IMG/VR virus record: IMGVR_UViG_3300027816_000148 | Location: 1 to 48,161 of that record | Source of the DNA: a virus | Length of the DNA: 48,161 nt | Reading direction: 5' to 3' (one strand) | In this document: piece by piece, positions 28,571 through 38,040 of the stretch | How positions within the stretch are numbered: the stretch's first letter is position 1 | Layout: every line of letters starts with the position of its first letter | Notes under the pieces: generated by a model | Seen by the model: only the letters and a program-made list of their open reading frames with translations | Database searches by the model: none | Told to the model about the DNA's origin: nothing | Made by a program: the position numbers and the translations under genes

Positions 28571-29736
28571 TGGGTGTATATGTCCGAAAACACTGTGTGA
28601 CTGTCCAGATGTCTGCGTTGATCAAGTTCTGCCAATCGATCAAACAGATTATGATAGCCGTTGTCTGACACAGGCACATCCAAACAATCCAGTACAAACT
28701 GTAGTTCCTGGTCGAATCTAGTGCCTGTTGGTGATCTTTGAGCAATGATTTCTTTGACCTCTGCAATGTAGGATGCAGGTAATGCCCTGGCATCACACCA
28801 GATAAACTGATGTCCATTGTTGATATAGGCAAGATTCAAGTGATCATAATCACGTGCATGACCATTGTCAAATAAGAAATCAACATAGTCCCATATGGTC
28901 TTGGCATTGAGTGCAGAGAACACCATGTTAAATTTGACCTTGTGTGTGGCGGGGATTGCGGCTTTGAGTATGTTTAAGTTTTCAGCAAACACTGTCCAAT
29001 CACCAGGATAGCGAATGTAGTTGTATCTGTCGCCCATGTCCTCAGCACTGATCAACCAATCCACGTTGGGAAACTTGGTCAGTAGCTCAAAGATTCTGTT
29101 ACCACGGATCATGCTGAGATTGGTATTCACAACAAGATGGCAGTGCGGATTGATCTCCAACAGCTTTTCCAGGATCACTTGGTTCTCTTTGATCAACAGT
29201 GGTTCGCCTCCGGCCATGTAAATCTTGCGCAAGTCTACAGCATTGTCCACAAAGTATTGTGTGACATCGGCAATGGCGCTTTCGTCAATCTTAACAAACT
29301 GTTTTAGCTCACTAGCCCAGGTTGAACTTAGATCAGGGCCGCAGTACACGCATCCATAGTTACAGGTATTTCTGAATCTCAAGTCAGCATACTGTAGTTT
29401 AAAGTTTTCAGGCCGATCAAAAAATGCTTTGTCTGGTTGCCATGTATCAAACTCAACCAGTTGATTGTCTCGGTGATACTTGCGACCTTCATCAACGTTG
29501 TTTCCGGGTGCATAACAAACCTTACAGCCTTGAGCACGTTGGCCTGCCAACATCTCTTGCTTGATTTGAATATTCTTGCTACCGTCCACAATATTTTGTA
29601 GTTTGGTCTCGTGTAAATTACCAAGATTGTTATGAGCAATACAACAACTGTCTACCCTGCCGTCGGTTTCTACATAGATACTGCCCCACGGCAATGGACA
29701 AAATGCATCATTGTTCCAGTATTGTGTATCACTCAT
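28558..29736 (-). CDS. Twitch-domain radical SAM protein
   Basis: This 392-residue protein has the cluster signature CNYGCVYC at C125, C129 and C132, a GGEPLLI SAM-binding motif, N-terminal CPLPWGSIYVETDGRVDSCC and QGCKVC. The layout and even the residue numbers of the cluster match the protein at 2579-3775, so the two are paralogues. Family members modify peptides or small molecules. No precursor peptide is apparent nearby. It lies directly downstream of the PD-ExK nuclease gene. Confidence 0.87.
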   Translation of the reverse strand: MSDTQYWNNDAFCPLPWGSIYVETDGRVDSCCIAHNNLGNLHETKLQNIVDGSKNIQIKQEMLAGQRAQGCKVCYAPGNNVDEGRKYHRDNQLVEFDTWQPDKAFFDRPENFKLQYADLRFRNTCNYGCVYCGPDLSSTWASELKQFVKIDESAIADVTQYFVDNAVDLRKIYMAGGEPLLIKENQVILEKLLEINPHCHLVVNTNLSMIRGNRIFELLTKFPNVDWLISAEDMGDRYNYIRYPGDWTVFAENLNILKAAIPATHKVKFNMVFSALNAKTIWDYVDFLFDNGHARDYDHLNLAYINNGHQFIWCDARALPASYIAEVKEIIAQRSPTGTRFDQELQFVLDCLDVPVSDNGYHNLFDRLAELDQRRHLDSHTVFSDIYTHRQT

Positions 29737-29741
29737 GTATG

Positions 29742-30299
29742 TTATTCAAACGTAATATGTTTGTTAGATGTAGCCATAGACATAGCCTCTATCCGTTTTA
29801 CTGCACTATCTGACACTCTGAATTGGTACGAGCGAGATCCTTTGACTGTGCGTTCAAAATACCCATATGATCCACCAGAGATGTAGTTGCCACGATCACC
29901 GTCAATAATTTTTTGTCTAGCGATTTCGTAAGACTCTTCAAATTTTTCTTGTATGTAAGGCGAAGAAAAATCATAAACCTCTGAAGAAATAATCTTCTGA
30001 TCTTTGGTCTTGACTCTAAGTTGCTGTTGAAGTTTTTCACAAATAACAGACTCGCGGTAGGATTTTTGAATGATATCTTCTGGAAGCATCGTGCCAACAC
30101 TTTGTGCAGACGTGGAATCTATATCTCTTGACTTAACTTCGAGTCCAACTGAGGGTAGATCTGGTCCAGATTGATTTGATATTGGAAACCCTTGAGCACG
30201 AAGACGGTTTTCAATATTTCTGCCAGCGGCACCATGAGTTTTTGGAGGCACTGACTCGCCCACAAGATTCGCTTTGATTTTAGTGACTTTTACTTTCAT
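29742..30299 (-). CDS. PD-(D/E)xK endonuclease-like protein
   Basis: This 185-residue protein has KTHGAAGRNIENRLRAQGF, followed by GPDLPSVGLEVKSR, a PD...ExK nuclease motif (Asp, then Glu-x-Lys), and STSAQSVGTM. This is the arrangement of MutH/Sau3AI-like restriction nucleases and their phage relatives. It would cut DNA. It is coupled by overlap to the 30296 gene and lies two genes from the DpdA-like enzyme. It may attack unmodified host DNA while phage DNA carrying deazaguanine resists, but that is inference. Confidence 0.72.
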   Translation of the reverse strand: MKVKVTKIKANLVGESVPPKTHGAAGRNIENRLRAQGFPISNQSGPDLPSVGLEVKSRDIDSTSAQSVGTMLPEDIIQKSYRESVICEKLQQQLRVKTKDQKIISSEVYDFSSPYIQEKFEESYEIARQKIIDGDRGNYISGGSYGYFERTVKGSRSYQFRVSDSAVKRIEAMSMATSNKHITFE

Positions 30300-30805
30300 A
30301 GTACAGTATCCTTTGTATATTTAGACCAATCTGTAAACACCGAACGTTTTTGTAATGTGTGCAGACTATGACACCATACACCAGGATTGGTTGCCGCAAA
30401 GTCCTTGTCATCTATTTTGACAGTGGCATTGTACCCTAGTTGTCGTATGTAAGGTATCTTGACAGAGATCATGGGAATAAAATTATTGTGCTCACACAGG
30501 CCAGATTCTAACAGACCTTCCACTTGCGAAACATCAATGTCCAATGTACATTGATATCCTTGATCCAAACATTGTTGAATCATGTTTTCCCAAGGTGTCC
30601 AAAACACACTATCGTTGGTGCGTATGCTAGACGGAAAGCTCATGTTAGCACCAAAGTAAATGTGCTCACAGTCAGCCAGTTGATCTTGTATATCTGTTGC
30701 GGATTGTAATCCTACTACAAACAATGTTTTCTTGCCGAATGCAGGAGTGTGTTCTACTTCTGTTCCAGTAAAGAACTTGACGTTGTTGTGACCTTGTCTA
30801 TTCAT
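30296..30805 (-). CDS. Conserved phage protein next to DpdA
   Basis: This 169-residue protein has VKFFTGTEVEHTPAFGKKTLFVVG, HIYFGAN, CTLDIDV, FIPMISVKIPYIRQLGYNATVKIDDKDF and NPGVWCHSL. I recall the family in T4-like cyanophages with no known function. ATGA overlaps couple it to the DpdA-like gene upstream and the nuclease downstream, so it may belong to the DNA-modification module. Confidence 0.78.
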   Translation of the reverse strand: MNRQGHNNVKFFTGTEVEHTPAFGKKTLFVVGLQSATDIQDQLADCEHIYFGANMSFPSSIRTNDSVFWTPWENMIQQCLDQGYQCTLDIDVSQVEGLLESGLCEHNNFIPMISVKIPYIRQLGYNATVKIDDKDFAATNPGVWCHSLHTLQKRSVFTDWSKYTKDTVL

Positions 30806-32385
30806 TGCTGTTCCTGTTCCAATTGATCTAACGCTGAGGTATCTAATTGTACACTATCATCGGATTTGGTGTCAACTTCTGGTTCATCAAACGAGAATAA
30901 TGCGTTGAACTGTGTTCGGGCATTCACCGCTTTCTTTCCTTTGAATCCACGGCCGCCTATAATTTCAGTCCAGTATCCAGTATCGCCACCGTACTTTTCA
31001 ATTTCGGCTAGGCTGTTTTCTTTAGTTGAAGCTGAAAAGATGCGATCAATAATGTCCTCAAACTTGTCATAATCACCTTTGCTATATTGCATCATAGCAG
31101 GACGTGATCCTGCATCAAATCGTCGATTGGCTTCCTGTACCGCGGTCAAGTGCATCCAAACATTATGTCCCATGAGCAAAGCATAGCTAAAACTATCCCA
31201 GGATGTTTTGCCTTCTTTGCCAATCTTGTTTAGGTCCCCTGGTTTGTAGATGCAGATGTCTTTCATCTTGAACAAGTTGCTTAGTGGACTATCTTCCCAA
31301 CGCGGATACACCCCGTCGGCTACTACTCCGTCACTCCACTTGCGTGTGTCTGTGGCATATTTTTTGTCGTCGGCTGAAGGAGCCATGCGATACGACCACT
31401 TTTGGTTGTGCTCGAAGACATTTTCAAAATACACCTGTCCGTTGGCTGTTGCAAGGAACGGACTGGCGCAGTCAAACGAGATAGTGAATTGCGGGTTGAC
31501 ATATTTTCTTACAGCTCTCTGAATTACAGTTAATAAAACGGCCCACTCCAACTTGGAGGTTCCCAAGAAGTGCATCCAATCATGTTTGCCCTCTTGTAGT
31601 AGATTGTCGTAGCGCAATGTCACTAAACGTTTGAGGATCAAGTGTACATCGCACATGTTTTGTCCACCCATGCCCCACCCATCAAAATGTCGATCTGGGT
31701 ACACAGCAGGGTCGCAGAAGTGTTTCATTTGCTGATACCATTCTTCTGCTGATGTATGGTTATCGCCTTGTAGCACATTTAAGAAACGTGCGCCACCTTG
31801 ATCTTTGCCCTTACGGTGTTTGATAAAGTATTCATTGTTGAACTTGGTGGCCGCAACTGCTTCGTCTAGTGTTTTGATTTGACACGCATCACTAGCTTTC
31901 TTATCGTGGATAACCCAGGTGGGAATATCCAGCCCCATACCATAGTTGCTGATAGTGTCCAACCAAGTAAGCACAGACTCACGTTTCTTTTGTGCTTTGG
32001 CACAACCTGAGTTGGCTTTCCAGTCGCCTTCCCACAAGCCTTTGGCAATCTGGAATCCACCCGAGTCTCCTAGCATGATAGTGTTGGGATCACGATTACG
32101 AACCATGTCCTCCGACCAGTCCGTCTTGGTCAAGTCCAAGTTGGCATGACCACCAGAATACAGCGACCATTTGTAAGGGAACAAGCCTTTAGAACTGTTG
32201 AGCCAGTTCATTTGTTCCATGTCAGTTAGTCCCTGTGGCAATCTAGCAGGATCTACATATGGTCCATTTACGGGATCACGTTGCTTGCCCACAAACGTGG
32301 CGTAGAAGCCCGAGATTGCCGGAAGGAACACAGCATAGTCATTCTGCTTGGCAGTTAAGTTGTCTTGAACTACAGGCTCGGTCAT
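30802..32385 (-). CDS. dpdA: DpdA-like TGT-family DNA base transglycosylase
   Basis: This 527-residue protein of the tRNA-guanine transglycosylase superfamily has GDSGGFQ (D107-Q112, general acid/base and base recognition), FDGWGMGG (234-241) and TISFDCASP (D305, the nucleophile position of TGT). The length and phage origin fit DpdA, which replaces guanine in DNA with a 7-deazaguanine such as preQ0 or its derivatives. FolE, QueD and QueE in this window make the precursor. TAATG overlap with the clamp gene places it in the replication operon. A tRNA-modifying role cannot be ruled out. Confidence 0.85.
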   Translation of the reverse strand: MTEPVVQDNLTAKQNDYAVFLPAISGFYATFVGKQRDPVNGPYVDPARLPQGLTDMEQMNWLNSSKGLFPYKWSLYSGGHANLDLTKTDWSEDMVRNRDPNTIMLGDSGGFQIAKGLWEGDWKANSGCAKAQKKRESVLTWLDTISNYGMGLDIPTWVIHDKKASDACQIKTLDEAVAATKFNNEYFIKHRKGKDQGGARFLNVLQGDNHTSAEEWYQQMKHFCDPAVYPDRHFDGWGMGGQNMCDVHLILKRLVTLRYDNLLQEGKHDWMHFLGTSKLEWAVLLTVIQRAVRKYVNPQFTISFDCASPFLATANGQVYFENVFEHNQKWSYRMAPSADDKKYATDTRKWSDGVVADGVYPRWEDSPLSNLFKMKDICIYKPGDLNKIGKEGKTSWDSFSYALLMGHNVWMHLTAVQEANRRFDAGSRPAMMQYSKGDYDKFEDIIDRIFSASTKENSLAEIEKYGGDTGYWTEIIGGRGFKGKKAVNARTQFNALFSFDEPEVDTKSDDSVQLDTSALDQLEQEQQ

Positions 32386-33107
32386 TACTTGCTTTGTGCC
32401 GGTAAGAGATAGTTGTAAACAGCAACACCGGAGTCTACTGTGATTTGTGCAACGCCATCATCGCTGATGCGAATTGTTTTGTCACCAACCAAGTCCATGA
32501 TGCTGGCAAACTGTTTGGCTGGATAACTCCAAGCACGTTTCAATTGACCTGTGATGTCTGATTGAAACACAAAGTTGCCGGCGTGTGTAGAGTGATCACC
32601 AAAGTAAAACTTCAAGTCTGTGCCATCAGTTTTGACTTGAAAGTTTGGCTCTTCTGCGTTGGCACTCATTTGCATTTTCAGTCGCATGATGCTGGCAACT
32701 GCAGGCTCAAACTCAATGTGCCAAGGCACAGATTTCATTCTAGCAGTTTTCAATTTCTCACTAACAACACCCGATGTCATGAATCGATAGTTGTTTTTAA
32801 AGTCGCCTGTTTTGTTCACAAAGTCAATGCCATCCGGCTCTGTGGGTGTTTTGCGTGTGATAGTAAGTTTGGCATCCTCTTTATACTCTTGCAAGTTAAG
32901 CAAGGTTTTGAGTTTGCTCAAGTTGGGCATACCAAATGTACCAACAAAGTCTGGCACGGGATTTTTATATTCGCCTTTGACGATCACGCTCAAATCTTCT
33001 GCCAAGCCCTCAATTTGCGTAGTGTTCTCATCGCCTACAATCTTGATCAGGTCAATGCAACCAAGATCATATGTGTGTTGTACCAAGTCTAATAGACAGT
33101 CTCTCAT
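32385..33107 (-). CDS. DNA polymerase sliding clamp (gp45-like)
   Basis: This 240-residue protein matches the T4-like processivity clamp in length (T4: 228) and layout: GTFGMPNLSKLKTLLNL, a central KSVPWHIEFEP segment, DLKFYFGDHSTHAGNFVF, and WSYPAKQFASIMDLVGD...IRISDDGVAQITVDSGVAVYNYLLPA at the end, a typical clamp C-terminus. It tethers DNA polymerase and in T4 also activates late transcription, which matters here because of the TAAATA elements. AGGAG precedes the ATG, and a promoter-like pair lies upstream. Confidence 0.85.
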   Translation of the reverse strand: MRDCLLDLVQHTYDLGCIDLIKIVGDENTTQIEGLAEDLSVIVKGEYKNPVPDFVGTFGMPNLSKLKTLLNLQEYKEDAKLTITRKTPTEPDGIDFVNKTGDFKNNYRFMTSGVVSEKLKTARMKSVPWHIEFEPAVASIMRLKMQMSANAEEPNFQVKTDGTDLKFYFGDHSTHAGNFVFQSDITGQLKRAWSYPAKQFASIMDLVGDKTIRISDDGVAQITVDSGVAVYNYLLPAQSK

Positions 33108-33127
33108 AAGTTTCTCCTAAGTGTTTA

Positions 33128-33156
33128 AGTATACAGGGTTTATTTAGATCGCGCAA
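33128..33156 (-). promoter_or_regulatory. Possible promoter TTGCGC-N17-TATACT
   Basis: It has 17-nt spacing and a good -10, and lies in the short gap before the sliding clamp gene. Confidence 0.45.
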
Positions 33157-34081
33157 CTATTTTGGCTAAAGTTTGTCCGCCTCTCAGCGAACTAATTTGG
33201 CCAGGACGTTGCAGTTCCAACCATGATAAATCACCAAGACCTGTGTGTTGATATAAGATATCAAACCCTGCTGATTCGGCTGCCTGACAGATTGCTCGTC
33301 CAGGTGTGTAGCACATGAATTTTTGTTCAACTAATTGTACGCTGTGCGCACGATCACAATCGTTGATGGTCATGATAACCACGCCACCAGGACGTAGTTT
33401 TTGATACAGCTCCGTAAGGTAGCGTGTAATTAGTTCAATAGGACGGAAGTTAAAATAGTTATAGGCAAAGATCAATCCAAACTGGTTATTAGGCAACGCG
33501 GCCAGTATGTGTTCATCTGTTTCGTTGATCACGTAAGGTCGCAGTCTTGCCCGGTATGTGTCATTGAACTCGCTTAGTGCAGGATCCATTAGATCTCGGT
33601 GTTGATCCACAATATACAAAGGATCCAATGGCACAAGTTCTTGTATGAATGTTTCACAGCTAGGCCTGATGATCATACCAGGCACACGCCAGTCAGTATA
33701 ACTGCGTAGACGGGTGCGCAGGATCAGATTGCTTTCTTCGTCGATTGCTAGCTTTCTATTCAGCAGGTACTCGTTGCTTTCCCAGCACATTTCATCTTGA
33801 TAGAATCGTGTGCTTTCTTTGTAGTAGGCAATTTCTTGCTTTTTGATCTGTAGATCAAGATCGCTTTTGAGTCCAGAGAACACTTTGTCAAATTGATCAA
33901 ACGAATCCTTTACAGCAGAGAATCGTTTTTCAATACGATGTTTGTAAAATCCAATGTCTGACTCGTTGCTAGCAACCACATGATTTATAGCAGACAGCTC
34001 GTGTTCTGCCTGACCACGTATGGCGGTAAGACTCATACTTTCGAGTTGATTACGATAGGCAATAATGCTACTGAGTTTCAT
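33140..34081 (-). CDS. Methyltransferase-like protein with coiled-coil N-terminus
   Basis: This 313-residue protein has an N-terminal half that is helical and heptad-like (residues 1-110). The second half resembles a class I SAM methyltransferase: YIVDQHRDL, FGLIFAYNYFNFRPIELITRYLTELYQKLRPGGVVIMTINDCDR. The motif I glycine loop is not obvious, so catalytic activity is doubtful. It lies between polymerase and clamp and overlaps the polymerase ATG. I recall similar proteins at this spot in T4-like marine phages. Confidence 0.6.
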   Translation of the reverse strand: MKLSSIIAYRNQLESMSLTAIRGQAEHELSAINHVVASNESDIGFYKHRIEKRFSAVKDSFDQFDKVFSGLKSDLDLQIKKQEIAYYKESTRFYQDEMCWESNEYLLNRKLAIDEESNLILRTRLRSYTDWRVPGMIIRPSCETFIQELVPLDPLYIVDQHRDLMDPALSEFNDTYRARLRPYVINETDEHILAALPNNQFGLIFAYNYFNFRPIELITRYLTELYQKLRPGGVVIMTINDCDRAHSVQLVEQKFMCYTPGRAICQAAESAGFDILYQHTGLGDLSWLELQRPGQISSLRGGQTLAKIVARSK

Positions 34082-36738
34082 TCAAATGCAAATAAACTTG
34101 TAAATGTGTTTTCTGTGTTGGTAGCACTTGCTAAAGCCCATTCCAACACACCCAGCAAGTTGTCAACCTTTTGGTCCACAACAGTTGCTTCCATTAGTCC
34201 GTCATCAAACGGTAATTCCTTAAACCAATCTGGTAGGCGTTGTTCATCAGTGGGATAGCCGATGCTGGTCCAGCCAAGTGCATTTGACTTGAGCTTGCAC
34301 ACAATAGTTTTCATACCATCCACAATCTGCATTGAGTAGTTGTCACCATTCATCCTACGCATTTGATTCCAGTTCATTGCGGCCCTAACATGCCCGGGCA
34401 TGTTGGCTTTGCCAAGGCGAGCTTCTTCTGCCGCATACTTGGTCAAGTTATTCACACGCTTGGGCGAACCTTTTTCCCAACCTGGACGTTCCATAAACTC
34501 GTACTTGAATTCACGAATGCGTTCAATGATTGCTTCACGTGTGGCACCATGCAATGTACTATTTAGAATTTCCAACAAGAAGTCTTGAATAACCTTGGGT
34601 GTATCACTGCGCTTCAAGTCCAGCCCCATGGCCTTGGTCTTGCCTTTTTTGCCTTCTACATCCAGTCTTTTGCCTTCTAAGTCAATGATGTTTACAGCAT
34701 AGCGTTTCTTTGTGATAAACAATCCGCGATCCGCGACCAGTTCACGGCCTGCCGCAATCAACGCACCCATCTCTCTTGGACAATGAAATGCCTGTTCCAT
34801 AAAGCCTGGGAAGCTAGCATTAACTTGTTCAGCAATAGAGTCATATAATGCAATGGCAGTTTCCTTTGACCACTCCATGCGACCTTCTTCCACTTCCTTC
34901 TTTAGCACTGGCCAAGCAGTAAAGTAGCAGGAGTCTGTATCACCATAAATGATAGCTTCGCCTGTGTGATCATAGATGCCTGTGATGCATTCGTTAATGT
35001 GTGCATCCATGTGCCGGGCAATGGCACGACCAGTTAGCGTGGTACTCTGTCCAATCCTGTGATCAAAGAATCTGCAACCTGAATTCAAAATAGCACCATA
35101 CAAACTGTTCAAATTAATTTTCTTGACCAGTTGTCGCTTGTCCCAGAATGCTTCTTCTTTTTTGTCCTTGGCTGTTTTCTTCTTGGCCTGCAGTTCTTTA
35201 CGTTCTGAGTACCAACGTTCCAGCAAGCCCGGAATGATACCCTTCTTCTCATATGTAAGGATGGTACCATTTGCACTCATGATCCAGGGCTGATTGCTGT
35301 CAAACATGATGGTCCAAATCTCAGCCGCCGAGTGTGTGCTTTCTGTGCCATCTTGCCAGTCAATGGTGATCTCTGTGCCACGTTGTTGTTCCATCACAGC
35401 AGTATATTCCAAACTGCCAAACAGACCCTCCCAAGCAGCCGCAAAACTTGCGCCTTTGGCCATCTTTTCTTTGATGTAGTGGTCAGTCATGATAGGACGC
35501 AGTTGCCCCACCACAGTTTCTGGACCCATGTTCATGGCACGAATGGCCGAAGGATACAGACTGTTAATGTCAACTGATCCAATCCAATCATGCAAGCCCT
35601 TTTTAGGATAAGCTACATACGCACCTGCGGCCTGTGTGTCATCATCTGTAAGACGTTGCTTGCGATTGGGTACCACCATGCCACGTTCATGGGCTTCATT
35701 GATAATAGCTTGCTCAGTCACTGCCACAGCACCCATGGTGGTCTGGAGCAACACAGTATTGGCATGTGCCAGTTCACTTGCTAGAGCCAAGAACTGTAGT
35801 TTACGATCCAGTTTGTGTAATAGCAAGGTATCTTGTCTGTTGTATTCAATAAACTTTTTAAAGTGTTGATTGTATAGTTGATCCAGTGTGCCTTCAAACT
35901 GTGTCTTGCGTTCATTGAGTTCATATTCGCCAATGGCATCTAAACTGTAACTATGACGTTCTTCGTATGTGTACTTGCGATACAGTTGCATATAGTCCAT
36001 ATGCACACGACCAACCAAGTCATATGTTTGATTCTCACTGCCGAAGCGTTCGAACATGCGCATCTTAGGCAGTTGTCCCCACAAGCAGAATTTGCGTGTG
36101 TCGTCTTTGGATAGCACACGAGTGCAACGATTCACAGTATATGGAATATCGTAGCCCTCTGAGTTCCAGCCCGATAACACATCTGCATCTTCAATCAAGT
36201 CAAGGAATGTTTTGATCATGTCCTCTTCTCGTTCAAACAGTAGTGTGTTTTCAAAGTCCTTCACTAGTTCTTGTGCAGTCTCCCACGTCAGCCCCTTGGG
36301 CGGCACAGCTAGTGTAATCAATTGATCCAACCAGTTTAGGTAGACTGAGATTGCAGTGATGGGATTGAATGGATCACTCACTGGCGAGAAACCTCGCTCT
36401 TTGTCAAAGTCTACCTCAATGTCGAAAAATGCAACATTGAGTTCTGGGGCGTCTTGGTCTTTGTAGTTTTCTTCTAAACAACGAAAGATTGGGTTGATAT
36501 CACTCTCATACAATTGCTTGCTGGAGTGCATTTTGACTTCCTTGCGGAACTCTTTGTTGTTGCGGGTACTGAAACGACTAACAGGTGTGCCGTAGATGCT
36601 TTGGAACTTGCCTCGGGCATCGTCATAGTAGAAGATGTAGTTGGCAGGATACTCTTGGTATTTCCTCACGCCATCTCGGCGTTCTACCACATGAATGCGA
36701 TCGTGTTCACGATCATAAAGTGCGTCAATATAACTCAT
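34078..36738 (-). CDS. Family B DNA polymerase (T4 gp43-like)
   Basis: This replicative polymerase has 886 residues (T4 gp43: 898). Exonuclease motifs are FFDIEVDFD (D106, E108), GWNSEGYDIPY and YNRQDTLLL. Polymerase motifs are A DINSLYPSAIRAMN, B KINLNSLYGA, and C YGDTDSCYF. All catalytic carboxylates are present. The hydrophobic C-terminus FTSLFAFE resembles the clamp-binding tail of gp43. GGAG stands 6 nt before the ATG. The leader carries a perfect TATAAATA (36807-36814) about 70 nt upstream. The clamp and DpdA genes lie downstream in the same run. Confidence 0.97.
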   Translation of the reverse strand: MSYIDALYDREHDRIHVVERRDGVRKYQEYPANYIFYYDDARGKFQSIYGTPVSRFSTRNNKEFRKEVKMHSSKQLYESDINPIFRCLEENYKDQDAPELNVAFFDIEVDFDKERGFSPVSDPFNPITAISVYLNWLDQLITLAVPPKGLTWETAQELVKDFENTLLFEREEDMIKTFLDLIEDADVLSGWNSEGYDIPYTVNRCTRVLSKDDTRKFCLWGQLPKMRMFERFGSENQTYDLVGRVHMDYMQLYRKYTYEERHSYSLDAIGEYELNERKTQFEGTLDQLYNQHFKKFIEYNRQDTLLLHKLDRKLQFLALASELAHANTVLLQTTMGAVAVTEQAIINEAHERGMVVPNRKQRLTDDDTQAAGAYVAYPKKGLHDWIGSVDINSLYPSAIRAMNMGPETVVGQLRPIMTDHYIKEKMAKGASFAAAWEGLFGSLEYTAVMEQQRGTEITIDWQDGTESTHSAAEIWTIMFDSNQPWIMSANGTILTYEKKGIIPGLLERWYSERKELQAKKKTAKDKKEEAFWDKRQLVKKINLNSLYGAILNSGCRFFDHRIGQSTTLTGRAIARHMDAHINECITGIYDHTGEAIIYGDTDSCYFTAWPVLKKEVEEGRMEWSKETAIALYDSIAEQVNASFPGFMEQAFHCPREMGALIAAGRELVADRGLFITKKRYAVNIIDLEGKRLDVEGKKGKTKAMGLDLKRSDTPKVIQDFLLEILNSTLHGATREAIIERIREFKYEFMERPGWEKGSPKRVNNLTKYAAEEARLGKANMPGHVRAAMNWNQMRRMNGDNYSMQIVDGMKTIVCKLKSNALGWTSIGYPTDEQRLPDWFKELPFDDGLMEATVVDQKVDNLLGVLEWALASATNTENTFTSLFAFE

Positions 36739-36806
36739 AGTCTCCGTTTGTGGCCGGTAAGCCGTGATTCATGCTCGTAACGTGAGCGACTCGCTGTTGA
36801 GACAGA

Positions 36807-36814
36807 TATTTATA
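36807..36814 (-). promoter_or_regulatory. Perfect T4-late-type element TATAAATA
   Basis: An exact match to the T4 late promoter consensus lies 68 nt upstream of the DNA polymerase ATG and overlaps the stop codon of the DsbA-like gene. Late expression of a polymerase would be unexpected, so it may be fortuitous. Confidence 0.4.
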
Positions 36815-37073
36815 GAGTTTTGCCAACGGTTTCTAAAATTGTTTCTAGTGTTTCGTGGTCTTGTTTCTCTTGACCAAAGCTGGCTTTGTGTGCTAACTTG
36901 ACTGCTTTTTTAAGAATAGCAGGTTTAACTTCAAGTTCTTCCGCAACAGCTTTGATGGTGTCATTGAGACCACCTTGTAATGTATCAATTTCATGCATGA
37001 CTTGCATGCCCTCGTTGATAATTTGCACGAGTTTGATCTTTTGATCGCCATTGAAAGTTTTGGGTTGTGACAT
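36810..37073 (-). CDS. DsbA-like double-stranded DNA-binding protein (putative)
   Basis: This is an 87-residue helical, charged protein. Its length and pattern (NDTIKAVAEELEVKPAILKKAVKLAHKASF, then ETLETILETVGK) parallel T4 DsbA (89 aa), which binds DNA at late promoters, with a shared DEL.V...FN/L-K..K core. AAGGAG precedes the ATG, and a sigma-70-type promoter with TACAAT lies upstream. Identification rests on pattern only. Confidence 0.55.
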   Translation of the reverse strand: MSQPKTFNGDQKIKLVQIINEGMQVMHEIDTLQGGLNDTIKAVAEELEVKPAILKKAVKLAHKASFGQEKQDHETLETILETVGKTL

Positions 37074-37092
37074 AAAATACTCCTTGTTTTCT

Positions 37093-37121
37093 ATTGTATA
37101 CTTGTTCTAGAGCAAAGTCAA
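37093..37121 (-). promoter_or_regulatory. Sigma-70 promoter TTGACT-N17-TACAAT
   Basis: It has 17-nt spacing and lies 20 nt upstream of the DsbA-like ATG. It should start the minus-strand transcript leading into DNA polymerase. Confidence 0.7.
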
Positions 37122-37147
37122 ATAATGTTTGGTTCAATATAGCCAAA

Positions 37148-37153
37148 TAAATA
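37148..37153 (+). promoter_or_regulatory. Late-type TAAATA element
   Basis: AAATAAATA ends 5 nt before the ATG at 37159, with no Shine-Dalgarno. Confidence 0.5.
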
Positions 37154-37158
37154 TTTGT

Positions 37159-38040
37159 ATGCCAAAATTCCACGTTGAGATCAACAATGAGGTTGATTTC
37201 TACATCAATCTCTACGATACAGAACTTGCTGAACGATTCTATCAAGCCCATGCTGAGGTAAAACGAGAACATCCTGACTGGGCACAAGCCCGCCTCCAAG
37301 ACTACAATCGATTCAACATCACATACTTTAAAGAACTGATTGCACAAGCACAAGCACAAAACATTGTGAATTGGTCACACTATGAAATATTGCCTGGAGC
37401 AGAAAACTATGCTGCCAATCAAGTGGTGTTTAATCACATGCATAGAGATGTAGAAGTCCGCGCTGGAATTGAGAAGTATGCTGGTCTTGAAGATGATCAG
37501 CGACTGTTGGTTGATGAACTGCATTGGTGTTTGCACAGCCTCGAATCTCCAGACGCTCCCAAGGATTACAAATTTGTACCCAGAGATGTAGTACAGATTA
37601 CCTATCGTGGTGAACTGGTGCGTCCTGAAATGCCCAAGGATACTGTGTTTAAAAAACAATTGTTACCTGGAGAAATCATGCTAGATTATCCTTACGTGGG
37701 CAAGGAGCCCTTGTACTGCATCATGCACGATGATAACGACATGCTAGAACAAGCCTGTAAAATTATTGAACACATCAGTTACAGCTGGAAATTGCATTTA
37801 TCACCGAGAACAGCAACACAATGGGCCGGAGGACCACGTTGGCCCAGAGATGTTGATGCCGCCCTTACCGCGTGGTATTATCAATATCAAGACAGGCTTG
37901 ATCGTATGGGATACGGACTAGATCTTATTTTAGCTAGATCTGGATTTTGTCCTGTAGGAATAGTTGACGACGTGTCTAAATTAGATTACGTGCGCCGCCA
38001 GCCTGTTATCAAACTTACCAACTACGAATTAATAGAATGA
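37159..38040 (+). CDS. Hypothetical phage protein (293 aa)
   Basis: This is an acidic soluble protein that I do not recognise. Two regions are alike in layout to the minus-strand protein at 40049-40951: a mid part with VVFNHMHRDVE (compare SWCNSLHRFFT), and the C-terminal RMGYGLDLILARSGFCPVGIVDD (compare RWGMAPEQVIYDYPVGAIQDQ). They may be distant paralogues. The ATG follows TAAATA by 5 nt. An ATGA overlap couples it to the next plus-strand gene. Confidence 0.65.
   Translation: MPKFHVEINNEVDFYINLYDTELAERFYQAHAEVKREHPDWAQARLQDYNRFNITYFKELIAQAQAQNIVNWSHYEILPGAENYAANQVVFNHMHRDVEVRAGIEKYAGLEDDQRLLVDELHWCLHSLESPDAPKDYKFVPRDVVQITYRGELVRPEMPKDTVFKKQLLPGEIMLDYPYVGKEPLYCIMHDDNDMLEQACKIIEHISYSWKLHLSPRTATQWAGGPRWPRDVDAALTAWYYQYQDRLDRMGYGLDLILARSGFCPVGIVDDVSKLDYVRRQPVIKLTNYELIE

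Noticed and set aside
36740-36805. Autoregulatory RNA hairpin of DNA polymerase like T4 gp43
   Set aside because: The leader has short possible pairings but nothing that convincingly matches the T4 operator hairpin over the ribosome site.
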